Positions 8,596 through 16,386 of a stretch of DNA of 64,000 bases are shown here, in pieces (positions within the stretch are counted from its first letter, which is position 1; each line of letters begins with the position of its first letter). The translations under genes and the position numbers were made by a program. The notes below the pieces were generated by a model that was not told the origin of the DNA, did not search any database, and saw only the letters and a list, made by a program, of their open reading frames with translations. This DNA comes from Paenibacillus caseinilyticus. GTDB taxonomy: Bacteria; Bacillota; Bacilli; Paenibacillales; NBRC-103111. The stretch lies in contig NZ_JAQAGY010000020.1 in the NCBI RefSeq assembly GCF_027533645.1, positions 62,001 through 126,000 of the forward strand, written 5' to 3'.

Positions 8596-9468
8596 TCATC
8601 CTTTCACTGAACCGAGCAGCACACCCTTGGCAAAATGCTTCTGCAAAAACGGATACACGAGCAGAATCGGTACGGTCGCGAACACAATAACCGCCATCCG
8701 AATCGTCAGCGGCTGGATCAGCGTCTCCTCGAAAGACGTCTCCCCGATCCGGCTCTGCGCGAGGATGACAATCTCCCGCAGGAGCACCTGCACCGGCCAT
8801 TTGTTATGGTCATTGATGTAGAGGATCGCATGGAAGAACGTGTTCCAATGGGCTACCGCATAGAACAGGCCGAAGGTCGCAAGCGCCGGCAGCGAGAGCG
8901 GCAGCACGATCCGAAACAGGATATCGAGGTCGCTGCAGCCGTCGATCTTCGCCGAATCCTCGAGCCCGTCCGGGATCTGCTGGAAGAAGTTGCGCAGCAC
9001 GATGAGATTGAACGCCGAGATCGCCGACGGAATCATGAGCGACCACAGCGTGTTCGTCAGGCCGAGCTCCTTCACGACGAAGTAAGAAGGGATCATGCCG
9101 CCGGAGAACAGCATCGTGAACAGCACGCCGAGCAGGATGATCTGCCGCCCCCGGAAGTGGGGCTTCGCCAGCGGGTACGCGAGCAGAGAGGTCAGCAGCA
9201 GGTTGATGAACGTGCCGACGACGGTCACATAGACGGATACCCCGAGGCTTTTGACCAGCGTATCCGTGGAGAAAATGTACTCGTAAGCCGCCAGCGAGAA
9301 CTTCGTCGGGAAGAGGATCATCCCGCCTTTGGCCACTTCATGGGGATCGGTGAACGACACGGCGAGCACGTAGACGAAAGGCAGCACCGTACAAAGGGCC
9401 ACCAGGATGAGCACCGCCGAATTGACCGTATCGAACAGACGGTTGCCGAAAGTCCGGTCTTGCATCAT
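8596..9468 (-). CDS. Carbohydrate ABC transporter permease (LplC/YtcP-like)
   Basis: A 290-residue MalG-type inner-membrane permease with six predicted helices. The EAA loop that contacts the ATPase is visible (EDSAKIDGCSDLDILFRIVLPLSLPAL, about residues 190-215). It pairs with the permease encoded just upstream (34-bp gap) and the binding lipoprotein just downstream (38-bp gap). GGAGGAG precedes the ATG by nine bases. Family call is firm and the substrate is not known. Confidence 0.93.
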   Translation of the reverse strand: MMQDRTFGNRLFDTVNSAVLILVALCTVLPFVYVLAVSFTDPHEVAKGGMILFPTKFSLAAYEYIFSTDTLVKSLGVSVYVTVVGTFINLLLTSLLAYPLAKPHFRGRQIILLGVLFTMLFSGGMIPSYFVVKELGLTNTLWSLMIPSAISAFNLIVLRNFFQQIPDGLEDSAKIDGCSDLDILFRIVLPLSLPALATFGLFYAVAHWNTFFHAILYINDHNKWPVQVLLREIVILAQSRIGETSFEETLIQPLTIRMAVIVFATVPILLVYPFLQKHFAKGVLLGSVKG

Positions 9469-9502
9469 GGCCTATCTCCTCCTTATCAGCCTGGACTTAG
9501 AA

Positions 9503-10477
9503 TCAATACACGCCCTCTTCGCCGAAGCGCTTCGCCAGCCAGTTCGCGCCGAGGACGAGGATGAGCCCCACGGCCGACTTGAACAGCCCGACCGCCGCAC
9601 TATAGCTGTACTGCGCCTGCGTCAAGCCTTTCATATACACGTAGGTGTCGAACACCTCGCCAACCTCCCGGTTCGTCGGGGCCAGCATGAGGAAGATATG
9701 CTCGAATCCGCTGTCGAGGAAGGAGCCGAGCCGCAGGATGAGCAGGATCACGATCGTACTGCGGATTGCCGGCAGCGTAATGTGCCAGAGCTGGCGCCAG
9801 CGGTTCGCCCCGTCCATGCGGGCCGCCTCATAGAGCTGCATATCCACACCGGCGAGTGCCGCGAGGAAGATGATCGTGCCCCAGCCTACCTCTTTCCAGA
9901 TCGACTGCGTGACAATCATCGTCCGGAACCAGCCCGGTTCGAGCAGGAAGGCGATCTTCTCCCCCGTCAGTGCGAAGAGAAGCTCGTTGATCACGCCGCC
10001 CTCGGTGGTCAGCAGCATGTAGAAGACCCCGACCACGACGACCCAGGAGACAAAATGCGGGATATACACCAGCGTCTGGACCCAGCGCTTGAACCGCTCC
10101 TGCCTCACTTCATTGAGCATCAAGGCGAGCAGGATCGGCAGCGGGAAGAAGAAGATCAGGTTGTACACGGCGAGCAGCACCGTGTTGCTGAACAACGCCC
10201 CGAACGCCGGCTCCCCGAAGAACCGGCGGAAGTGCTTCAGCCCGGCCCAAGGCGAATCCAGAAAACCCAGATGCGGCTTGTAATCCTGGAAAGCCATCAC
10301 GACGCCGTACATGGGCACATACTTGAAGACGATGAAATACAGAACCCCCGGCAGTGCCATCACATACAGCCATCTGTCCCGCAGCAGTTCTCTGGCCAAC
10401 GCGCCCCGGCCCAGCCCGCGTCCATCCGGGACGCCGCTTGCTCCGGGGGCTCTTTTGTCTGCGTAATCCGTTTCCAT
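9503..10477 (-). CDS. Carbohydrate ABC transporter permease (LplB/YtcN-like)
   Basis: A 324-residue MalF/UgpA-type permease, first gene of the sugar ABC operon. It has six predicted helices after a ~35-residue cytoplasmic N-terminus, and the EAA loop (YEAARMDGANRWRQLWHITLPAI, about residues 205-227). The ATG at 10477 has GGAGGT upstream, whereas the longer in-frame start at 10537 has none. The next upstream genes are a two-component pair, separated by a region with a long inverted repeat, so the operon probably starts here. A TGTAA..TTACA element about 100 bp upstream recalls a catabolite-repression site but lacks the central CG. Confidence 0.92.
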   Translation of the reverse strand: METDYADKRAPGASGVPDGRGLGRGALARELLRDRWLYVMALPGVLYFIVFKYVPMYGVVMAFQDYKPHLGFLDSPWAGLKHFRRFFGEPAFGALFSNTVLLAVYNLIFFFPLPILLALMLNEVRQERFKRWVQTLVYIPHFVSWVVVVGVFYMLLTTEGGVINELLFALTGEKIAFLLEPGWFRTMIVTQSIWKEVGWGTIIFLAALAGVDMQLYEAARMDGANRWRQLWHITLPAIRSTIVILLILRLGSFLDSGFEHIFLMLAPTNREVGEVFDTYVYMKGLTQAQYSYSAAVGLFKSAVGLILVLGANWLAKRFGEEGVY

Positions 10478-10683
10478 TGTGCCTGAGACCTCCTGCCTTA
10501 GGAATACACCCATTATGAGCGTGGCCTCCAGGAACATCTATGCGCCGAATTCAACCTGTTTGGCAGGATAAGCAATTGTAAGGGTTTACATTTCGACGGA
10601 TATGCCGGGTGCAACTCCCATATGCCGCAGCAAACCTGCTGACCGCCCTTGACCGGCCGGCGGGCACACACCGATGATGGACA

Positions 10684-10740
10684 GCCGATCACAGAGGGGG
10701 CGGCGCCTTATTCCAATCCGCCGCCCCCTCTGTGATCGGC
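10684..10740. repeat. Perfect 22-bp inverted repeat (hairpin)
   Basis: Arms 10684-10705 and 10719-10740 are exact reverse complements over 22 bp with a 13-base loop. The element lies in a 435-bp gene-free stretch between the response regulator stop (10913) and the sugar permease start (10477), both minus-strand. It has no T-run on either side, so it is either a terminator of unusual form or an mRNA processing/stability hairpin for the end of the two-component transcript. The rest of the stretch shows no gene. Confidence 0.7.
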
Positions 10741-10912
10741 TTAGCCTCGGCAGGCTTCGTACGCCCCAACGCCAAAAAGGACAAGTCTCCCTCTACCGGG
10801 AACCGCTGTCCTTCCGCTTGCTGATTCATCCAGTGTCCGTTTCCATCGTCATGAACCCTGCCGCCTGCGACCCCGCTTCAGCCTGGGGGGACTCTGTGCC
10901 CGGGACGCCCGC

Positions 10913-11842
10913 TCAGAACCGGCTGACCAGCCGCTTGGACTCCAGGTACAGTCCCTGCACGAACTTCTTCGTGTTCGTCCGCACGCTGCTCGCGGCGGAG
11001 GCCTCCCCACTCTCCAGTTCCTTCATCTTCTTCCTGATTTCACTAAGGTCGAAGAGACTGGCCACATACTGCTCGAACTTCGGATGTGAATAATCGATGA
11101 GGCCCAGCGAGGCGAGATGGGACTGGGCTTCGGCCACCGCCCGCCGCACCCGCTGCTCCGCCGCCTTCACTTCTTTGCGCAGGTCGGACGGAGCGACAGA
11201 GGCGCCCAGCCTCGCCAAGGCCACCTCATGGAACACGTCGCCAAGGGACGGGAAGCCGGGTTCCGGGCCGCCGGCTTTCTCCCACCGCTCGAGGTACTGC
11301 ATCATATCGAGCAGATCCCGGCTCCCGCTCTCGCCGAGCATCCCGAGATCCGACAGCACATCGCCTGCGGCCGAGAGCAGGCTCCGGTCGCCGAAGCCCT
11401 GGCTCTTCTTCTCCTGCATCGTGTCCATGCCGATGACGCTGAGCGACCGCCGGATATCCCGGATCGACTGGTGGAGGAGCAGGTGCTGCTCCACCTTGCG
11501 GAGCACCCCGATCACCTCGAGACGGTTGACCGGCTTCGTGATGTAATACTCGATTCCGGCGGCGTACGCTTCGGCGATCAGGTCCTTCGACTCCACTTGG
11601 GAGATCATGACGAACAGACCGTCGAAGCCGGGCGTCAGAGCTTTCACGGTCTCGATACCGTCACGGCGCGGCATGAGCAGATCGATGAGCACCACGTCGG
11701 CCTTCTTCAGGGACAGCACACTGGAATCCACCAGCGCCCCGTCCTCAGCCTCGCCCGCCACCTCTCCGAGGTCCTCGTCTTCAATGATTTGAGCCAGCAT
11801 GAAGCGGACCGCCGGATCGTCATCCACTATATAGAATCGCAT
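10913..11842 (-). CDS. Response regulator with YcbB/GlnL DNA-binding domain
   Basis: A 309-residue regulator. Residues 1-120 form a receiver domain with acidic pocket Asp7-Asp8-Asp9, phospho-acceptor Asp54 and Lys in YYITKPV. The C-terminal ~150 residues match the YcbB domain of Bacillus subtilis GlnL, not a NarL, OmpR or AraC domain. In B. subtilis GlnK-GlnL senses glutamine and activates a glutamine transporter/glutaminase operon. Here the pair is divergent from a glutamate/aspartate symporter and aspartate ammonia-lyase, so those are the likely targets. The kinase gene ends 6 bp upstream, so the two are co-transcribed. A GlnL-type direct repeat is visible before the symporter gene. Confidence 0.88.
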   Translation of the reverse strand: MRFYIVDDDPAVRFMLAQIIEDEDLGEVAGEAEDGALVDSSVLSLKKADVVLIDLLMPRRDGIETVKALTPGFDGLFVMISQVESKDLIAEAYAAGIEYYITKPVNRLEVIGVLRKVEQHLLLHQSIRDIRRSLSVIGMDTMQEKKSQGFGDRSLLSAAGDVLSDLGMLGESGSRDLLDMMQYLERWEKAGGPEPGFPSLGDVFHEVALARLGASVAPSDLRKEVKAAEQRVRRAVAEAQSHLASLGLIDYSHPKFEQYVASLFDLSEIRKKMKELESGEASAASSVRTNTKKFVQGLYLESKRLVSRF

Positions 11843-11848
11843 ACTCTG

Positions 11849-13135
11849 CTACCCTTCCTTTCCTATCTGCCCAAGCGGCAGTATCATGCATACCTCGTTC
11901 CCGCGCCCCCTGATGCCGGGGAGCAGCGCAACTGAGCCGGACAAGGCCTCTACCGTCATCTTGACATAACCGAGCCCGATGCCGGTGGAGGGCCTGCCCG
12001 CTTTATCGTATTTGGTCGTGAAGCCCGGCTGGAAGACCAGCTCGCGCATCTTCACAGGGATGCCGGGACCGTCGTCGGCCACGCGGAGCACGAGGTGCTC
12101 CCCGCTGCGCTCCGCCGAGATCCGCACGGTCCCCTCTTCGGTTATAGCCTCCACGCTGTTCACGACGGCATTGTTCAGCAGCGACAGCAGCGTGTACGCA
12201 TGGCACAGCGGGAGGGGGCCTGCGGTCCGCTGCTCCAGCCGGACCCGTTTGCCCAGCAAGCGGGCCACCCGGCCATTGGACCGCAGCACGATGCCGGCGA
12301 GCTCTTCGACCGCCATATAATCCGGCAGTCCGTCCTCCGTGATCAGACGGGAGAGGCCCGCGTGAATGCGCTGGCTGTCCTTCTTGATCTCATGCACGCC
12401 CCCAGCCAGTGCGAGCGCCTGCTGTGCGAGCCCCTCCAGATCGCCGGGGGAAGGGGACTGCTTCAACGCCTGATACAGCCCATAGCTCGCCTGCGTCATC
12501 CGTTCGGCATCCTGCAGCGACTTCTGCAGGTGCAGCGACTCCTCGTAGAGCTCGGAGACCAGCAAGAGCATCTCTTCATTCTGCCTCCGCTGCTGCTCGC
12601 CGGCCGCCTGCGATTCCCGCAGCTTGAGCAGGTTGAAGAAGCCGAGCACGAAGAAGCTGCGGAACAGGGCGATGATCGCAATCTGGTTCAAGGCGGCAAG
12701 CGTAAGGGTCCGGGGTGTTCCGGCATAACGGAGCAGCAGCTCAGTCACCGTCCCGGTAAGCTCCAGAGGGAGCCCAAGCACACCCAGCAGCAGCGGCTGG
12801 TCCAGACGACGATCCAGACGCATCGCGAAGAAGGCGGCGCCATAGGCCAGATAATAGAATAGGGCAGGATAATGAAGCCAGAGCAGGCGGGCCCAATCGG
12901 GGTCCGGCACGGTCAGCGCCCCGAGTCCGATCCGGAAGAGCATGACGCATACGCCGGCGATCAGTCCGGACGCGATGGCGGGGACTCCCCGGATCCAGAG
13001 CAAAAAGAAGAAGAACACCGGCGTCCCCAGCGAGACCCGAAAATCGTCCCCGAACGGGTTAAAATGAAGCTCGCCCGCCAGAGGCACCATCACCGCCATC
13101 AAGAGCAGCAGCAGCCACTTTTCGTTCCTTCCCAC
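11849..13135 (-). CDS. GlnK/YcbA-like sensor histidine kinase
   Basis: A 428-residue membrane kinase. The first ~170 residues form five or six hydrophobic helices with little extracellular sequence, so the signal may be sensed in the membrane. A coiled-coil-like linker (about 172-215) is followed by the phospho-acceptor region GGVHEIKKD (His248), the N box (NNAVVNSVEAI), and ATP-binding G boxes (DDGPGIP, GIGLGYV). This DHp form is that of the GlnK/DctB-like group. The start is GTG at 13135 with GGGGA upstream. The cognate regulator follows after 6 bp. Probable ligands, judged by the divergent genes, are glutamate, glutamine or aspartate; this is inference. Confidence 0.85.
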   Translation of the reverse strand: MGRNEKWLLLLLMAVMVPLAGELHFNPFGDDFRVSLGTPVFFFFLLWIRGVPAIASGLIAGVCVMLFRIGLGALTVPDPDWARLLWLHYPALFYYLAYGAAFFAMRLDRRLDQPLLLGVLGLPLELTGTVTELLLRYAGTPRTLTLAALNQIAIIALFRSFFVLGFFNLLKLRESQAAGEQQRRQNEEMLLLVSELYEESLHLQKSLQDAERMTQASYGLYQALKQSPSPGDLEGLAQQALALAGGVHEIKKDSQRIHAGLSRLITEDGLPDYMAVEELAGIVLRSNGRVARLLGKRVRLEQRTAGPLPLCHAYTLLSLLNNAVVNSVEAITEEGTVRISAERSGEHLVLRVADDGPGIPVKMRELVFQPGFTTKYDKAGRPSTGIGLGYVKMTVEALSGSVALLPGIRGRGNEVCMILPLGQIGKEG

Positions 13136-13270
13136 AGATCCCCTCCTCCCCGTCCGCCCATTCTCTAACGTTTCGACAAGTATACCTTGACTCCCCCATG
13201 CTTTCCAAGTCTGCCTGCCCCCGGCAGATGACCCAGATCCCGGCCCGGGCCCTTCTTTTCATCCTTATCA

Positions 13271-13330
13271 TGCGTGTTTATAAGAAATATAAGATTACAG
13301 GATCGAGCCCTGGTGAGATATACATTCTTA
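13271..13330 (+). repeat. Dispersed 60-bp hairpin repeat, copy 1
   Basis: This 60-base stretch matches 30600-30659 at 54 of 60 positions without gaps. Its ends form a 10-bp perfect stem (TTTATAAGAA at 13277-13286 with TTCTTATAAA at 13325-13334), and an inner CAGG/CCTG pair frames a small loop. It sits in the 348-bp space between the divergent kinase and symporter genes. Nature unknown: a small non-autonomous mobile element, an intergenic palindrome family or a structured regulatory element. Confidence 0.75.
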
Positions 13331-13351
13331 TAAATTAAAAATTGGCCAGCA

Positions 13352-13394
13352 CCTTGTAGATTTTTGTAGAGTCCCGTAGCCCCTCTTTTACAAT
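13352..13394 (+). promoter_or_regulatory. GlnL-like direct repeat and possible gltP promoter
   Basis: CCTTGT-4-TTTTGT (13352-13367) resembles the direct repeat TTTTGT-N4-TTTTGT that I recall as the B. subtilis GlnL target, with two mismatches in the first half. A TACAAT (13389-13394) follows, with no good -35 at 17 bp, as expected for an activator-dependent promoter. It lies about 90 bp before the symporter start. Suggestive, not proven. Confidence 0.5.
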
Positions 13395-13483
13395 ACCTTC
13401 ATAGATCATCCTAGCAGCTCCGGGGGGTGAAGAAAAGAAAGCGTTTTAATAACAACAAAATATATGACAAAGGCGGGATCCTC

Positions 13484-14749
13484 GTGAAAAAATTCGGTCT
13501 GGCGTTTCAAATTGTGGTGGGGCTGGTCCTCGGGATTATCGTCGGCGCCGTATTCTACGGCAACCCGGCGGTAGAGACTTTGCTGAAGCCGCTCGGCGAC
13601 ATCTTCCTGCGTCTCATCAAAATGATCGTCGTCCCTATCGTGATCTCCTCCCTCGTGGTCGGCGTGGCGGGCGTGGGCGATATCAAGAAGCTCGGCAAGC
13701 TCGGCGGCAAGACGATTCTGTACTTCGAGATCGTGACGACGATCGCCATCATCTTCGGCCTGCTCGTGGCCAATATCGTCAAGCCGGGCGCCGGCCTCCA
13801 CATGGAACAGCTCACAAAGAGCGATATCTCGAAGTACGTGGATACGACCGAGAAAGCGACGAACCACAGCTTCGCGGATACGTTCGTCAATATCGTGCCG
13901 AAGAACATCTTCGAATCCTTCGTAGCGGGCGACATGCTGGCCATCATCTTCTTCTCCGTCATCTTCGGTCTCGGCGTAGCCGCCATCGGCGAGCGGGGCA
14001 AGCCCGTGCTCGCGTTCTTCCACGGAGTGGCGGACGCAATGTTCTGGGTCACGAACCTGATCATGAGATTCGCGCCGGTCGGCGTGTTCGGGCTCATTGG
14101 CATTACCGTATCGAAGTTCGGGGTGGCTTCCCTGCTCCCGCTCGGCAAGCTCGTCCTCTCGGTGTACGGCGCCATGTTCCTGTTCGTCTTCCTCATTCTC
14201 GGGGGGATCGCGAAGCTCTGCGGGACCAGCATCCTGACATTTATCCGGATTCTGAAAGACGAACTTATTCTGGCCTATTCTACGGCGAGCTCGGAGAGCG
14301 TCCTGCCGAAGGTCATCGAGAAGATGGAGAAATTCGGGGTGCCGAAGGCCATTACTTCGTTCGTCGTACCGACGGGCTACTCCTTCAACCTCGACGGCTC
14401 CACGCTCTATCAGGCGCTGGCCGCCTTGTTCATCGCCCAGATGTACGGTATCGATCTCCCGATCTCCCAGCAGATTACCCTGATGCTTGTTCTAATGGTC
14501 ACCTCGAAGGGAATCGCTGGCGTGCCGGGCGTATCGTTCGTAGTCCTTCTGGCAACACTGGGCTCCGTAGGGATCCCGCTGGAAGGCCTTGCTTTCATCG
14601 CGGGGATCGACCGGATTCTCGATATGGCCCGTACGGTGGTCAATGTGCTCGGCAACTCGCTCGCTACCGTCGTGATGGCGAAGTGGGAAGGGCATTATGA
14701 TCAGAAGAAGGGTAATCAATACTTGGATTCCATCAAACAGGCGGCGTAA
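13484..14749 (+). CDS. gltP: Glutamate/aspartate (dicarboxylate):cation symporter
   Basis: A 421-residue DAACS/GltPh-family transporter. Eight helices and two re-entrant hairpins are recognisable from the order of motifs: IKMIVVPIV in TM3, the serine-rich hairpin STASSESVLPKV (HP1), the NLDGSTLYQ stretch in TM7, the GVPGVSF hairpin (HP2) and DRILDMARTVVNVLGN in TM8, which contacts the substrate amino group. It imports glutamate, aspartate or C4-dicarboxylates with protons or sodium. The start is uncertain: GTG at 13484 gives the normal N-terminus (KKFGLAFQI), with GGCGGG as a weak ribosome site; GTG at 13427 would add 19 basic residues. Aspartate ammonia-lyase follows after 32 bp, so imported aspartate is probably deaminated to fumarate. 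Confidence 0.9.
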   Translation: MKKFGLAFQIVVGLVLGIIVGAVFYGNPAVETLLKPLGDIFLRLIKMIVVPIVISSLVVGVAGVGDIKKLGKLGGKTILYFEIVTTIAIIFGLLVANIVKPGAGLHMEQLTKSDISKYVDTTEKATNHSFADTFVNIVPKNIFESFVAGDMLAIIFFSVIFGLGVAAIGERGKPVLAFFHGVADAMFWVTNLIMRFAPVGVFGLIGITVSKFGVASLLPLGKLVLSVYGAMFLFVFLILGGIAKLCGTSILTFIRILKDELILAYSTASSESVLPKVIEKMEKFGVPKAITSFVVPTGYSFNLDGSTLYQALAALFIAQMYGIDLPISQQITLMLVLMVTSKGIAGVPGVSFVVLLATLGSVGIPLEGLAFIAGIDRILDMARTVVNVLGNSLATVVMAKWEGHYDQKKGNQYLDSIKQAA

Positions 14750-14781
14750 GCAGCAGAGTCCGCCGATAAGGGGCGAATGGG

Positions 14782-16218
14782 ATGAGTACAGGTCAAGTGA
14801 GGGTGGAAAAAGATTTTCTCGGTTCCCGCGAGGTGCCCGTGGAAGCATATTATGGCATTCAGACGCTGCGGGCGGTAGAGAACTTCCCGATTACGGGCTA
14901 CCGGATTCATCACGAGCTGATCCGGGCCATGGCGTACGTCAAGAAAGCGGCGGCCCTCGCCAATATGGAGACAGGACAGCTGAACAAGCGGATCGGCGAG
15001 GCGGTGGCCCAAGCCGCCCAGGAGATCATCGAAGGCAAGTGGCATGACCAGTTCATCGTCGACCCGATCCAAGGCGGCGCCGGCACGTCGATCAACATGA
15101 ACGCGAATGAAGTCATCGCCAACCGGGCGATCGAGCTGCTGGGGGGAACCAAGGGCGACTATTTCACCGTCAGTCCGAATACGCACGTCAACATGGCCCA
15201 GTCGACCAACGACGCGTTCCCTACCGCCATCCACTTGGCTGCGCTGGCCTTGATCGGCAAGCTGACCGTTACGATGGAAGAGATGATGACGACGTTCCAG
15301 CGCAAGGCGATCGAGTTCGACTCGATTATCAAAATGGGCCGTACGCATCTGCAGGACGGCGTACCGATCCGGCTGGGCCAAGAATTCGAGGCTTACACCC
15401 GCGTCATCGCCCGGGACATCAAGCGTATCCAGGCGACACGCGAGCACCTGTACGAGGTGAATATGGGCGCTACCGCCGTCGGTACCGGACTCAATGCCGA
15501 TCCGCGCTACATCAAGCGGGTCGTCGAGCATCTGGCCGAGCTGAGCGGTCTGCCGATCAAGGGCGCCGAGCATCTCGTCGATGCCACGCAGAATACGGAT
15601 GCCTATACGGAAGTGTCCGCCGCCCTGAAGGTCTGCATGATTAACATGTCGAAGATCGCCAACGACATCCGTCTGCTGGCATCGGGCCCCCGCGCGGGAC
15701 TCGGCGAGCTGCTGCTGCCGCCGCGTCAGCCCGGCTCGTCCATCATGCCGGGTAAGGTGAACCCGGTCATGGCGGAGGTCGTGAACCAGGTAGCCTTCCA
15801 GGTCATCGGCAACGACCATACGATCTGTCTGGCTTCCGAGGCCGGCCAGCTCGAGCTGAATGTCATGGAGCCGGTCCTGGTGTTCAATCTCCTGCAGTCG
15901 CTCGGCATGATGAACCAGGTATTCGAGGTGTTCCGCAAGTTCCTGCTCGAAGAGCTGCAGGCCGATGCCGATCGGTGCCGGGAGTATGTGGAGAAGAGCG
16001 TCGGCGTGATCACGGCGTTGAATCCGCACCTCGGCTACGAAGTGGTCGCCCGGATCGCCCGGGAGGCCATCGTGACCGGACGGCCGGTCCGCGAGCTCTG
16101 CCTGCTCTATAACGTGCTCACCGAGGAAGAGCTGAACATCATTCTCGATCCGTATGAGATGACCAATCCCGGGATCGCCGGTCCCCAGCTGCTGCACCGC
16201 GGGGATGCGGAGGCCTAG
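14782..16218 (+). CDS. aspA: Aspartate ammonia-lyase
   Basis: A 478-residue enzyme of the fumarase/aspartase superfamily, converting L-aspartate to fumarate and ammonia in the cytoplasm. Signature elements are visible: GSGTS-like GGAGTSINMNANEV (about 100-113), the TNDAFPTA segment, GRTHLQDG with the conserved Thr-His pair, and the flexible SS-loop GSSIMPGKVNP (about 317-327) carrying the catalytic serine. NMNANEV favours aspartase over class II fumarase. AAGGGG precedes the ATG. It forms an operon with the upstream symporter and ends at a strong hairpin, so the module feeds amino-acid nitrogen and carbon into the cell under a GlnL-type regulator. Confidence 0.94.
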   Translation: MSTGQVRVEKDFLGSREVPVEAYYGIQTLRAVENFPITGYRIHHELIRAMAYVKKAAALANMETGQLNKRIGEAVAQAAQEIIEGKWHDQFIVDPIQGGAGTSINMNANEVIANRAIELLGGTKGDYFTVSPNTHVNMAQSTNDAFPTAIHLAALALIGKLTVTMEEMMTTFQRKAIEFDSIIKMGRTHLQDGVPIRLGQEFEAYTRVIARDIKRIQATREHLYEVNMGATAVGTGLNADPRYIKRVVEHLAELSGLPIKGAEHLVDATQNTDAYTEVSAALKVCMINMSKIANDIRLLASGPRAGLGELLLPPRQPGSSIMPGKVNPVMAEVVNQVAFQVIGNDHTICLASEAGQLELNVMEPVLVFNLLQSLGMMNQVFEVFRKFLLEELQADADRCREYVEKSVGVITALNPHLGYEVVARIAREAIVTGRPVRELCLLYNVLTEEELNIILDPYEMTNPGIAGPQLLHRGDAEA

Positions 16219-16272
16219 AGTCGTTTGCACCTGAAGAACACATCCTATACACCTAAGAAACCATACACAACA

Positions 16273-16318
16273 CAACGTCCCGCCCGCCGATGAATGTACA
16301 TCGGCAGGCGGGACGTTG
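16273..16318. terminator. Bidirectional hairpin between aspA and a histidine kinase gene
   Basis: A 20-bp stem (16273-16292 with 16299-16318) with one mismatch and a 6-base loop, placed between convergent genes. The flanks are T/G-rich on both strands but have no long T-run, so termination is probably shared. Confidence 0.7.
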
Positions 16319-16386
16319 TTGTTATGGGAAGTCCTATTCGGAATGGAAGCCTCGCTCCATTCAGGACCCAGGCCGGCTTCCCTGCG

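Noticed and set aside
10577-10590. Catabolite-repression (cre) site TGTAAGGGTTTACA before the sugar ABC operon
   Set aside because: The near-invariant central CG is GG; only the outer palindrome fits, so I do not list it as a site.
13341-13357. Sigma-54-like element (TTGGCC...CTTGTA) before gltP
   Set aside because: The -12 GC is GT, and the nearby regulator is a GlnL type without a sigma-54 interaction domain.
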